Shown piece after piece: positions 34,585-60,375 of a stretch of DNA of 64,000 nucleotides; the first letter of the stretch is position 1, and each line of letters opens with the position of its first letter. A program made the translations under genes and the position numbers. Below the pieces are notes generated by a model that was given only the letters and a program-made list of their open reading frames with translations, was not told the origin of the DNA and made no database searches. The stretch comes from Breviolum minutum Mf 1.05b.01 (lineage: Eukaryota > Sar > Dinophyceae > Suessiales > Symbiodiniaceae): assembly GCA_000507305.1 (NCBI GenBank), contig DF239263.1:1-64000 (forward strand), written 5' to 3'.

Positions 34585-35040
34585 GCTAAGCCCATGACGT
34601 CCTTCACGTGCTCTACATCCTGTACATCCTGTGCGTCCTTCACGTCCCGTGCTCTACGTCCACGACGTCCTTGACGTCCTCCACGTCCCATCCTCTATAC
34701 GTCCATGGCGTCCTCCACTCTACGTCTCCTACGTCCTTCACGCTCTGCATCTATCCTACGTCCGTAACGCCTGTGGTCCCTGAAGTCCTCTACGTCCATG
34801 CATCCACGTCCCATCCTCCGTGTCCTCCACGTTTTCTGTGTCCTGGCCATCCCGCTCTATATATACCCTTGGGTCTGCTACATCCTTGGCGTACTCTGCG
34901 TACTCTGCGTCCTTGTCTTGTGGTCCTCCTTCCTGTTTCCTCCTGCGCTATACATCCTCTGTCCCTCTGTCCATTGCGTCCCCAGCGTCCTATACGCCCT
35001 TTGCGCTATCGTACTGCATCCTTGACTTCACATGTCTGGC
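34585..35040. repeat. Degenerate GTCC-rich minisatellite
   Basis: Dozens of degenerate units of about 9-15 bases around TACGTCC/CACGTCC/GCGTCCT. All three + frames stay largely open and give Ser/Pro/Leu/Val-rich peptides, which fits repeat DNA and not a protein. Confidence 0.8.
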
Positions 35041-35479
35041 CATCCATTCTGCCTACAGGGTGCCTGCTCGATAACGCCAGTGCCGTAGCGCAGCTGCGGG
35101 AGGCGATAGTACCATGCATGACGTCCTTTTCCTCCTTTACCATGATGTTCCCAACACACCCACTCTGATGGGCCCCTGCTAACCTCTCACCACATTTAAG
35201 AAGTTTCAAATCTCCATGGAATCTTCTTTCAGATCGTTTTCCGGCAGAGACAAGTTTCGACCAGTGTCTCTGCACCTCGCCGTGCCCCTTGGTCAGCACC
35301 ATGTCGGACAACATGGTTCTTGAGCAAGCATGGGCTTTGGTGGAACGACTTGCCTGACCATCAGGGTCACCTCATGATGACGCACCATTGCTTGGATGGT
35401 CCCTCTACAAGACTATATATAGTCATTGGAGCACCGGGTAGTGTGGACAGGGTCATCACATTGGGGGGGTTGGGGGGTA

Positions 35480-37466
35480 GGAAACCGCAGACCAGGATCA
35501 TATATATATATATTTATATGAATATATATATATATATATATTAATATTTAATATTATATAGATAGTATGTAGACATCATTTATTGCATAGTTTGTTTTTT
35601 ATATGTTGCATCTTGTATTCTAAAAATAAATACGTTTGATCATATTTTTTCTATATTGTATATTTTCTTTTTTGTTCTGTATTTATATATACATATATAT
35701 TTCAATCTATTGCATATATTTTTCTAATATATTTATTTTTTCTCAAAAGATATATGTTTTCTTTTATATATGGTAAATATTGTATGAATTACTTTTTTAG
35801 TTAGATTATGTTTTTTATGTGATATCAGGTTTTATTACACGTAATAATATGATTAGAAGCGATATGTTCATTCAAAATCCTGACGTATTTTTCTTTGTTT
35901 CCGTTACGTTCATCGTTTTAAGTACTTGAGCTTCAAAATTCATCGCCTTTCATCACCTGAGGCAGTTCCAGATGCTGGGATCTCGTCTTGACGAATTGAG
36001 TCAGCACCTGTTGCACACGGTTCCCGGCACACTGGAGAAAGCCATTACGGAAGATATTCTGGATGGGATAGAGCAACCGCAAGTGTGCCTTGGAAGGCAC
36101 TAGCCCAGTGCCAACGGTAGGATTATCTAGGTTTTTTCCTGGAATCAATCTTGAAACGATTTTCTCATTACGACATCATTGAAGATTGAATTGTACTCAT
36201 TGTGAAAGACAGGTCGATGGCATTCTGAGGTCCAGTTGGGAGTTTCCCTTATTCATAGACGAGTCAAAATCCACAACTGCGAGCTCGCACCCCGCAGATT
36301 CCATGGTTAAACCTGACATCCAATGCCCAATGAATACGTTAAGGTCTGATATATGACCTTTGCATGAAGACATGATTTTGTTGCAATGGTTCTTTCACAT
36401 GTAACACTTGCATTCGTATGATTTTGCACCTGTTTTTGCTTGGTTTTGGTGTTTCATTTCCATTGCCAACAAAGTTTCCAATTCTGAGTGGGAGCATTCA
36501 ATGACCCTCCCATGTGTCTGATGCTGACGCTGAAAAGGCTGAGGCAAGGACAGCGACGAAAGTCAGTCAGTTTCCAGACTTTGTGACACAGGTTTCAGCT
36601 GTTTCCGGATCTCAGAGAGTGCGGATTTGTTTCTAAGTTCAACTGGCTGACTTTGCCACTTTGATAAGGCAGAAGCTCTGATGGGCTGGCCGTGACAAAG
36701 TCACATGTTTCGGCTGCAGGTGCCAGTTCCAAGTTGCGAGGTTTTTTTGAGCCCTTGTCTGTGACGTAGCGCAGACACAGCTCTTTGCAAGCAAGGCTTC
36801 TGAAGTTGCGATGCTTGTCATCTCTTCTCCTCCTTATGACCCTGCGGGCCAGGTAGTTGAGCTATCGTGCTGCACTTTGCAGCAATCAAACGTGGAAGGA
36901 TAAAGGGACACCTTGTCGCAAGGTCTGAATATCCTGGCGCGACCACGTTTCGACATTGAATCTGCCCTTCCACTGTCAGATGTTTGCCTTTGCCTACAAT
37001 TTGGGATTCAATGACACGTGCAATTTTCACAGAGACCTGTGTGGATGGCAAGAAGGGTAACAGGCGAAGGTAAATGCTTCTCCCCAAAGGGGGAATCAGC
37101 ATTTCATATCACTGAGTGTGTGAAGTCGAGGTGGCAGTGCTGTCAGTAGCCTGCAGTGTCATGATTTCTGCGTGATTCAATACAGACCTTCTTTCGAGGC
37201 CCCTTGTTCGGAGCAAAGAAATGGCTGGTCGCAGCTCAGCGTCCAAATAATGGTAACCTGATGCACCAGCTCACACGGTGGCTATATTGGAAATTAGGTA
37301 TTTGGAAAGGAAATTCTCAGGAATTTTATAGAATTTCCTTTTTTTTTTTCTATTTTTTTTATTTTTCAAAACGAACATTTAATCCAATTAATATATTTTA
37401 TTTCCAAAAAATAGGAATACTAACGATATATTTTTTATAATAAAATTTATATTATTATTGTAAAAT
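35480..37466. other. AT-rich zone left of assembly gap
   Basis: The sequence turns strongly AT-rich from the TATATA run at 35,500, with a more balanced stretch at about 35,930-37,320 that has no recognised gene. It becomes almost pure A/T from 37,330 to the gap. It lies between the rightward and leftward gene blocks. Confidence 0.7.
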
Positions 37467-37919
37467 NNNNNNNNNNNNNNNNNNNNNNNNNNNNNNNNNN
37501 NNNNNNNNNNNNNNNNNNNNNNNNNNNNNNNNNNNNNNNNNNNNNNNNNNNNNNNNNNNNNNNNNNNNNNNNNNNNNNNNNNNNNNNNNNNNNNNNNNNN
37601 NNNNNNNNNNNNNNNNNNNNNNNNNNNNNNNNNNNNNNNNNNNNNNNNNNNNNNNNNNNNNNNNNNNNNNNNNNNNNNNNNNNNNNNNNNNNNNNNNNNN
37701 NNNNNNNNNNNNNNNNNNNNNNNNNNNNNNNNNNNNNNNNNNNNNNNNNNNNNNNNNNNNNNNNNNNNNNNNNNNNNNNNNNNNNNNNNNNNNNNNNNNN
37801 NNNNNNNNNNNNNNNNNNNNNNNNNNNNNNNNNNNNNNNNNNNNNNNNNNNNNNNNNNNNNNNNNNNNNNNNNNNNNNNNNNNNNNNNNNNNNNNNNNNN
37901 NNNNNNNNNNNNNNNNNNN
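37467..37919. other. Assembly gap (453 N)
   Basis: A run of unknown bases. Open frames reported across it carry no information. Extreme AT content on both sides probably caused the gap. Confidence 0.99.
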
Positions 37920-38330
37920 CATAAATAAAAAAAAAATAAAAAAGATAGTAGTTTTTTTTCATAAAAAAGAAATACATATTAATAAATATTTTTTTATTAT
38001 AAATTTCATAAATTTTATTATTATTTTTTTTTAAATAATATTATCTACTAATAAGGTAATATTTTCATAATAACCGAGAAAATTTAAAATTAGAATTATA
38101 TTTAAATATCAATATATTTTTAATTATTATAAATTTAATAATTAAAACAAATAAATGAATAAAGGGTAATTTATCGATAATTTGGATTTAAAAGTCGAGG
38201 ATAGAGGAAAGTTGGTTGCGGCAAGCCCTAGCGCATACAATTACAAGCAAAAATAGAGCCTTATAATTATTGCCATTATTTAAATACAAAAGAAAAAGGT
38301 AGCACTATATTGAGGAATACAGGCAAAGAC
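37920..38330. other. AT-rich zone right of assembly gap
   Basis: Nearly all A and T up to about 38,180 (ATAATTTAATAATTAAAAC-like), then a return to normal composition. No coding frame of note. Confidence 0.75.
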
Positions 38331-39891
38331 AAGGCCACAAAGCTTTATCGGAAGCATTCCAATGGCGCAAGAGTGGGTTTCAGAGTTTTTTCGTGGACTC
38401 CGCAAATTTGTGGCAGCATAGAAAGGAGAACGAGTGCATAACTTTGTTTACCTTAGTTTGTTGCTGCTCAACTATCTCAATTTTGGCTGTATCTGTGAAA
38501 ATTGCAACCAAGCTTGTGTGAGCTCCTTACCATGTGGCTTGAAGATGTTCATAAGCAGGGTGAACAAACAGTATGGGCTGAAGCACCCATTGAAATAAAC
38601 GGTATGGGTCCCCCACTTGTTAGTTTTTCATCTACATTATGTTGAAGTTGGCATCGTAACACACGGTATGGGTTCCCCACCTGTTATCAAGCCCCAATAT
38701 CATGCCCCGTTTGTTTTCAGGGGTCGACACCAATCAATCGACCCTGATGCAGACCTCTTGGGGTACTCAGAGATGCGGCTGATGCTGATGCTGACCCAGA
38801 GCACCCCCCGATTCGAACCCCGTAGGCCCCGCCCCCCCAAACAAAAAGAAACGGTTGATGATATTATCAATAACACCACCCCTTTCGAGGGCAAAATCAA
38901 TTAGTTGCCCAACCTCGACCCCCAACTACTGCTAGAGCATCTAAAGCAAAGAAAACTCCACCTGGGAAGACCCAGCTTTCGTAATTTATATTGATGTTTG
39001 ATTTTTGCATTTTGCAATCTTTCGATCTATCTCTATCAGGTGAATCGTCTTTGGTTTTGATTCCCAGCTAGAATCGATGAAGAGCTTAGTCAAAAATACA
39101 GGCTCTTCAAGATCCTCTGCCACTGTTCCCAGTTGGAACAAAATCTAGTCATTGGAGTTGCCAATCACGGGTCCATCCAAAATACCTCAACTATGCCAGC
39201 ATGACTCGCAGAATGCTAATTTGGAATACACATTTTGAAAGCATGTACCAACAATCGATCCCACTATGTATTCATTTTTGAAGTCTATCCTAGGAGAATT
39301 CTGCCAGCACTCAGCCAAAGAGGAGAAAACAATGGCTATGTTGCTTCTGGCAACTGCCGGTGTGCACCGCAACAAATCCGTTTGCGGATGTTACCAGTAC
39401 ATGCATAAAGTCAGCACATGCCTAGTGAACTGGCAAACAAAAGTTCTGACTCCTGAATTCGTTAAATAAAATTCATTGCAACATTGTTGTGGGACTTTCG
39501 CAGAAGTCCTGGCACAATGTACAAAAATCGAATTTGAAGCTCCGAACATTGCGTTTGGAGCTCGTGCCCAATGGCCAAGTTAAATTCGTCCTTTACAATT
39601 CACTGAGGTTCCACAGTTTGGATCACAGGTATTGCGATCAGATTTGATAGATTTGATAGATTTGAGCTGTGCAGAGCCATTTCAGGCATCTGCATTTCAA
39701 CGGCGTTTTGACCCGTCGAAGTGCGTCGAAATCATCGCTTCCGATGTGCCATCAAACATCCACGATTTTGCCATCTTCTGGTTGAATCTCCTGGGAAAAT
39801 TTTTGAAAAGCCAAACATGTGGAACAAATGTCTGCGCGACAAGCAATAGAGGACCCATGGTCCCACCTCCTTCGGCAGCTCACGGCCATAC
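38331..39891. other. No gene recognised
   Basis: Contains ACGGTATGGGTYCCCCACYTGTTA twice (about 38,600 and 38,663), a short local repeat. A GGTTCGAATC word on the reverse strand near 38,810 is not part of a tRNA. The start of the stretch may hold the 3' flank of the transporter gene. Confidence 0.35.
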
Positions 39892-42800
39892 TCAACGTAG
39901 CTGGGAAGGGAGAGGACGCAAATGATCCGCATCATTGAAAAGCCGGCCTTGGTATTGAATTTCGATTTCTTTCCCTTTCAAGAGTGGACAATCCATACAA
40001 ATCTTGAGGATCAACACCCTCATTTCAATTAATTTGGCAACTAAGATGGCAACCAGGATGTAGAACACCAACCCGTGTCCATTCCAGCCCCAGGATGACA
40101 AGGACCATGCAAAGATGGAAGAAAATGCTACAGGTCCAATTGCCTTCCTGAATGTTCTGCATCAAGGTCGTTCAGGCGCAGGTGATCGAAGGAACTAATC
40201 GATCTATTTTGAAAAAGAACGAGTCTGATGCCCCTACTCAATAGAACATATATTATGAGAAAGTCATTGAAAGCCAATCGTTTTTTTCGCTGGTTCAGAA
40301 AGGACATCATCTTTTTCAGTTTCCAAAAAAGGGCACAGCGTCCCCACGGTCTCGGCAGTCACTGCAAACCCATTGGCCACCACTCGGTCAGCTGGTTCCG
40401 CTGCATTGTTGGTAAAAGCTAAATTCAGAGCATTCTGGGAAACCTCAGGGAAGGTTGGGAGGGGGGAACACGTTTGCGAGCACCCGCTGCTCGAAATGCG
40501 TGAAGATGAAGAGATGGGGAGAAGGTAACGAATAATTAATCATCATCGGTATCGCGCTTGCAACTACTAAACTGGTCACTAGTCGACGTCGAACTTGCTC
40601 CAATCCTGTCCAAACTGACCAAATCATCCGTGAAAGAACATGTGCGCGAGATGGAGGGCAAATCAGCACTGAACCCGACTAGCAGCGACTAGCACGACAG
40701 GATGATGGAAGTTTGACTCTACATCACCAAGAAACCAAAGCGGATGCGCAAATGAGATGCAAGACATTTGCCACAGCAATGCCTTAGGTCCAACACACAC
40801 AAAGTGTCAGTGCAGCACCTTCTTCACACTACAATTTTCGACACATTTGGCAAGGACAGGCACGTTCACCTCAAGCACTGTCGTAGTAATGTCACAATAA
40901 TTCAACACCCTCAAATACGGCAAATTCATACCAAATAAACTATGAATTCATATACATTCCATGCAAACATCGCCCTTGGACAATCTTTCGTCACCAAGCC
41001 AAATTGCAATTGGAGAAGGGAAGAAGGATTGCAGTGACTGCTGCGATGATGCTTGTTGCCACGGAAAAGCAGCGAGTACCAAAACGCTTGGTGCAAAGGG
41101 GCAAAATCCAAGTGAAGTAAAAGATGTTCCAAATACCTCAGACTGAGATGTAAGCATATTTCAGCATCCTTTCCACTGACATCCATTGACTTGTGTTCAT
41201 AGAAATGTTTGTCTGTGATTGGACCATTTTGATCCAAGCCCTCCAAGACCTGTCAAGACTTCAAGATGCCTGATCTGCAAAGAAGAGAACCCACTGATTT
41301 CTCATCCAATGAAAGACCTCCAACAGCAGAGTCGGAGATCAACCAAAGAGGAACAGCTTCGTACATGGCGAAGGTGGCAAAACCACTGGCGAAACGCATG
41401 GCCAAAATCATAGGAAACGGCCATCGGAAAATCACAGACTTGGATTTGGACTCGCTCAAGCTTGTGTCGCTGGCACTGGTGCTACATTGGTCTGAATCCA
41501 CCTTGGGTCCCAGTGAATGAAGGTGAATGTGTCTTGCCAAACAAAAAATATGCAAAAACATATGGATGATAGTCAGTGATGTCCAGGATATGCATTCCAA
41601 AAGCATATCCAAATTTTCCAAAAAATTCCGGCTCGTCAACCTCGCCAAAATACATCCTTTGGTTCCTTTGGCTCCTCGGATTCGGAGTTCGAAAACGCCT
41701 TGTGCACAAAGATGAATAAAAGCAACGCTGCGAAACCCAAGGCGCATCCAATCAAACTAGGCAATAAGGCTGGGAATTCCTTGACAACACCATAGGTCCA
41801 TCCACCTACCTTGGAGAGAGCAAAATTCAATACATCACTGGTGCCACAAACACCTCCAAAAACGTTCATGAAACTCAACAAACATGTGGATTCTCGAGTG
41901 CCTTTTTTTTTCAAAGCGTTATGTTTTTTGGTCCTTTTGAGAGACAAACCTCCTGGACTCTAGACCGCCTGTGCCTATTCATGTTCTCCCTCCACCGACC
42001 TTCACCTGCAAACTCCACTCTCTTTGCAGGTTTCTATCTATTTCAACGACCACGCACGTAGCCTGGTGGATTGTTGCCTTCTGTATGTCCATCCTTGAGG
42101 TATCATATCTTGATATATGACCTGCTTGGTTTGCACCAACATGTTGCAATGTCATGCGCACCATATGCCCATCCCATTCCCGCGCAAGAGCTATAGTTTC
42201 CATGTAAGAAGGCAAAGGCTGGAATTATGCATCGATCATTAGGCATTTCTTGGAGACTCCCGAATTGCATGTTGCTTTCTTGAAAGTGTGGGGTGTTTTT
42301 GGATGAAAGCATTAAAACAACTTTGCGATAGGCGCATTTTCAATGATCCATCGCTAAAGAGTATTGAACATTGAAAGCATCATGAGTCAAGTTGCTGCCG
42401 GCCCCACCAGCTGCATTCCGCTGCCAGCAGCGAAAATCAGACCTAACACATCCGTCTGCCGCTCACGTCCCGCCACAGCAATGGCACAAGGACCCTGCAA
42501 AACCAGCCATCCATTCAGAAGGCCGAAGAAAACGAAGCGGACACTCATGGATGCAGCCAAATTAGTGCAGAATCCAAACCTGCCAGCTAGGCAACTTTCA
42601 AATGGAAACCTCGCAGTGGTGACCATGAGGCTAACATCACTTGCACATATTCATACATATTCATACAATTTACCCTCCAACACTCTGCCCATGGAGGGTC
42701 CAAACATGTTAAAACTGTCCTCAAACGTCAGCCATCATCAGCCTATCCCTAAACGGCCTCAACATCTGAATTTATCGAATCCGAGGCACAGAATGCCGCC

Positions 42801-43096
42801 AATCAGAATTGCAGCCAACGTGTTTCCCAAAACCAACTTGGATCCATAACGTGCTGCTATGAACCCCCATGCTGTAGAAGTGATGATTCGGCCACACACA
42901 TTGGAGGATTGCAACCAGCCTCACACGTCCGCAAGGGCCATCGGATCAAAGGAAAGTTCTGATTTTGAGGCCATGAAATCCGAAGATAAACCGGAAGGAG
43001 TTTTCAACAAACGAATGCAACACAGGCCTGCGACAAAGCCTGCTTCATTTTTGTCTGGAACCCATCCCAGATCTGCACTGAGTACGCCTGCAAAGC
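39892..43096 (-). CDS. Major facilitator superfamily transporter (ZIFL/MFSD-like), 5' partial
   Basis: A membrane transporter read on the reverse strand. Exons include 43,096 down to about 43,027 (FAGVLSADLGWVPDKNEAGF, end of the first loop and start of TM2), about 42,840-42,785 (VLGNTLAAILIGGIL), 42,579 to about 42,398 (FGFCTNLAASMSVRFVFFG, then NGWLVLQGP and AGREQ-like loop RERQTDVLG), 41,809 to about 41,650 (VGGWTYGVVKEFPALLPSLI), about 41,450-41,290 (RFASGFATFAMYEAVPLWLI), about 41,100-41,040, about 40,430-40,320 (VANGFAVTAETVGTLCPFL) and about 40,080-39,892 (GWNGHGLVFYILVAILVAKL). The pattern of N-half, acidic central loop (SESEEPKEPK) and C-half with PLW...GGL matches plant zinc-induced-facilitator-like transporters. 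The substrate cannot be told. The first TM exon was not found; an ORF at 43,551-43,778 might be upstream coding. Confidence 0.75.
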
Positions 43097-43550
43097 CTGG
43101 GCAGACTAATCACGCTCGGGTCATAGCATGTCATAGGCATATTGGAAAACAAAATGGTAACAGGAAAGATATGGAATGACTCGCTCGTGGTGCAGACAGG
43201 GGGATGTTGTGACTTTCCGGCCAGAAGCTGAAGATGGCGCAAACTGTGTAGAAATGGGCCCCTTCCATCAAACATAGAAATGCAACGTGGAGGATAGGAA
43301 GTCGTTCCTAACAGAGCCGCTCAAGCGAGGATAGGTCTTTGTCATGGCATATATATATATACATAAATATGAAGGTCATGCTTTGAGCGATGGTGAAATA
43401 TACGAAATTGAATGCAATCAACGTGCTTGAACAATGATAACATCTTCTATTCTTCCCCTCAGTCTGATTGAAATATCTTTGCTAGGCTGCTAGACCAGGC
43501 AGAATCGCAGCTCCCTATTTTCTTATCAGTGTCTTAATTTATACAGTATT

Positions 43551-43778
43551 TCAACGCAAGGAAAATGAGTAAGTACCCTTTGGCCCAAAGTCCTTTGGCG
43601 TGGCATCCGCGGCTGCTTTCTTGGAACAGCACGGCATGCTTCTATGCAAACACAGTTCGTCTGGGACGGGTGCAAGGAGGGCAAAGAAGCCTTCCCAAAA
43701 CTGAGCCGCCAAGACTTCAAGAGCCAGTTCATAAGCTGTGATTGTCTGATTCCATGGAAGAGAAAATGCCCCAAACAT
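43551..43778 (-). CDS. Candidate exon upstream of the MFS gene
   Basis: The reverse frame reads SLPWNQTITAYELALEVLAA, then FWEGFFALLAPVPDEL and a Cys/Ala-rich tail. It looks coding and lies about 0.5 kb upstream of the first transporter exon on the same strand, but it does not clearly match an MFS N-terminus. It could be the 3' end of another gene. Confidence 0.25.
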   Translation of the reverse strand: MFGAFSLPWNQTITAYELALEVLAAQFWEGFFALLAPVPDELCLHRSMPCCSKKAAADATPKDFGPKGTYSFSLR

Positions 43779-46700
43779 CCTTAACCCAATCTGATGATAA
43801 CATATTCAAAGTCTGCAAAGCGTGAAACCGTCCGCAACACATGACTCCAAAACCCATGCACGACGTAGGGGTTTGCAACAGGCACGTGCAGGATCATGAT
43901 GGATCATGCAGGTTTTCATTTTATTCATTTTACACTTTTCGGACTCTGAGCCTGGCGGGTTACTGCATTGGCACGGCTGGAGCTAGCACCCTTCTCGGTG
44001 GTGAAACTGCGGTCTGGAAGCACTGTGGGGCACCAAAAAAAAACCTTCATATCCGCTATGCACAGGCATATGGCAAAAGAAACCCATAGAAAGAATCTTA
44101 AAGACATGTACTTACAATGTCACTATGACATACAATCACTAGACGGAAGACAAACAACGGCTGCCTACCAGTACCCAAAAAACATCGAGGACAATAATGC
44201 TCCAACCGCTGCCGTTGCAAATGCTATGAGAAAGGACGCGATGAGGTCTCTTTGATGCAGGTTATTGTGACTGCAACTTGAAAATTTGGATGACTTCCAC
44301 ATTCAACATATTCAAACATATTGCTTGCTCAAATATATGGCTGGAAACGTCTGGAAGCTGAAATTCTGAATCCTATCAGCTCATTCTGCGCATTTCTGTG
44401 CGCATTTCATCAAGTTGACGTTCTCACTCAGGTGGGAAAAAGCTCGCCAGCGAAGCTTGAGGTGAAAGCTCATCGGGTTGCCTGGAGTGAAAGGGAATGA
44501 CGTTGTTGGTTGCTGCTCGTTGCTGGCCGTTGCATCGAGCAAAGTAAAACATCCATCAAGCGATATCAAGTTATCAAGTGTACTGTAGTGTCTAGTGATT
44601 GTCTAGTGACTAGTCGGCCATGTGGCAATACAACCAAATGGGCCAAATGCGGTCATGCCACAAATTCTTGCTCCAAGCAATAAGTCCTGCTGAGGAGCCC
44701 ATGCTTAACCTCGTTCCCAAATCGTATCTCCATGAACACCACGGCATTTTGTTGGACACGACGGCCTTTGGCTTTTTCCAAAGGCTTCTTTGAGCTCCTG
44801 ACATCAACGGATCCTTTTCCTTACGTGGCCTCGGAAGCACAGGTTGCTATGCCTGGCATCTCTCGGTTGCCTCGCATCTCTCCACCGTCAAAACCATCTG
44901 AAATTCTGAGCTTCAACGATAACGTCTCCGACTCTTTCACGGTCGGCCTTGGTACCAGGCTGGGTGCAAATGTTGCAATGCAGCAACATTTCAATGAATT
45001 GGGCCTTGAACCTGCAACCGTCATGAAACAACAGAAAACAAGAAAATGCCACAGACTCCATAGGCTTCACAAACATGTGCTTTCATGTATTTTACTTCAG
45101 AAACTTCACCTATCTTGTGACTTCACACTGTTCATGCTGTCGCAAGATGTCAAATATACCGAGCACATAAGCTCCTCACAAAGGTCGCCCATCTCCCTCT
45201 TTTGACCTTAGGATCGGCTCAATCCAGCGTAGCATGCAGCATCCATGGAGGGCAATGGTTGCAGCCGTTGCTGCAAGTTGCAACGACTCAGCTGCCTTTT
45301 TCCATCTTTTTCGCCATTGCCCCTCTGGGGCGTGCAGCATCCATTCCAGGCGCTTTCTCAGTCGATGTGAGAAGCGCAAAACGTTGAATGACGTGAAACC
45401 ACGTCACCCAAACCCCCTTGGATCTGCCAAACCACAAAGCTTCCAGTTTCGCCAGAGTTTTGCAACGGGAAATCAAGTCTTAAAACGTTGATCTTTGTCC
45501 AAGTAAATCTATCTTTGTCCAAATAAATCAATATTATGATCCAACAATACCCAACATGTTATAAGTTGAGAACGAACATGAAGTAACAACAGCATTCTCT
45601 CTGTCAGACCTGGCACTTGTAATTTCACCTCCACGTTGATTGCATTTCCAGCAGCCGTCATGCGACGCGTTCAATGGAAAATCCAAGGGTGCTTTGCTAT
45701 CACAGCAGGCACGTCCTAAAAGAGCATCGCAGCATGATGTAAATGTAAAGAAATGAAGCTCCCATGTGTGACGGAAGTTACTTCCGTAGTTCCAACCCGG
45801 TGACAAATGGTAGCAATGTGGTGAGTCGGAGTCCTTGTTGCTTAGTGACATGAATAAACTATGCAGTAGACTCAATCAGTGTAGGGTATCAATCAATGTA
45901 GGTAGCCAAAGAAATGAACAAACTGCTTTCCATTACAAGTTACCAACATAATTTTGGCTAGGCTCTTGCGTCTCTTACTCTTAGACTAAGTCCAACAAAG
46001 CTTGATATGGCACTGTAGCAAGCTGTCCGGCCAACAGCTTCTATTCATCCGGACGGTGTCATGGTCTCATGATCCAGGTTGACCTCTTCCCGGTTGTCTT
46101 CGGTAAAGATCTTCCCAGTCAACGCGAACTGAAACACGATACCATGCGCACATCTCAGCCAGGGATAGATGCGGAAACTGCATCGATTCGATTTCAGTCA
46201 TGACCGACATTTCTTGATCACTATTATCCACTAGTTCCTTCACAAAAATATGCCAATCAACTAGAAATGATGTGAATCACTTGCACCTCGACTAGCTGGA
46301 GTGATCGCATGCCTAAAGAAACGCATCTGACTGCCGCACAACAGCGACTCAGCACCAACTGGGAGAAGTTGTGCGTCACGAGCTGTGTGCAAATCAGCAC
46401 TCTCAAATCAGCCTCAGCTGTGGAACAAATGGATGCAGTTGGATTGATAGGCATACAATCAGGTTAACTACCCTTCTCAAAGCAATTGTCGGGTGAATAG
46501 GAGCCTGCTATCATCTGCTATCCATTGCCCTCTTATCATATCACTAAGCCCCTGCAGCCAAGCTTCGAAATGTCGCGGGACGCTAGGGCCATTTGGCCTC
46601 AGGACACAGGTTGTCTAAGCCACAAGCCTTGAAGAATCCAAGCCGAGGCCTGTTCAAACTCGAGGTTTTTCAATGAAAAAAACTCTTGCCCATACAAGGA

Positions 46701-46954
46701 TCACTGGATCACCATCAAATGAGGATCATAACTCTACATGAAGCCATCTTTTTCAGAAAGCCACTGGCTTACCTGCTGCGTGCTTGCCAAAAACCCAGCC
46801 TCCTCTAGCGGCCCTCTACGCAACTCAGGATTCGCACCTGGCACACGCCGAACGATTGATCTAAACCGCAACTGACATGGCCACTATGAGGTTGCGGTTC
46901 CTTCGTTCCCGGTTGGTTGCTGTGCTCATGTGCTCCTGATTTGTCCAAGCGTTG
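43779..46954. other. No gene recognised
   Basis: Possible 5' exons of the transporter or 3' flank of the reductase gene. Only short conflicting frames on both strands were seen. Confidence 0.3.

Positions 46955-60375
<13,421 letters not shown>

Noticed and set aside
34608-35168. 186-codon Ser/Pro/Leu-rich frame
   Set aside because: It is read from the GTCC minisatellite; two other frames are open over the same repeat.
37447-37977. Two open frames of 155 and 176 codons
   Set aside because: They consist of the N gap plus AT-rich ends.
38795-38830. GGTTCGAATC (tRNA B-box-like word) on the reverse strand
   Set aside because: The flanking bases do not form a T-arm or acceptor stem and no A-box or anticodon arm is present at the right distance.
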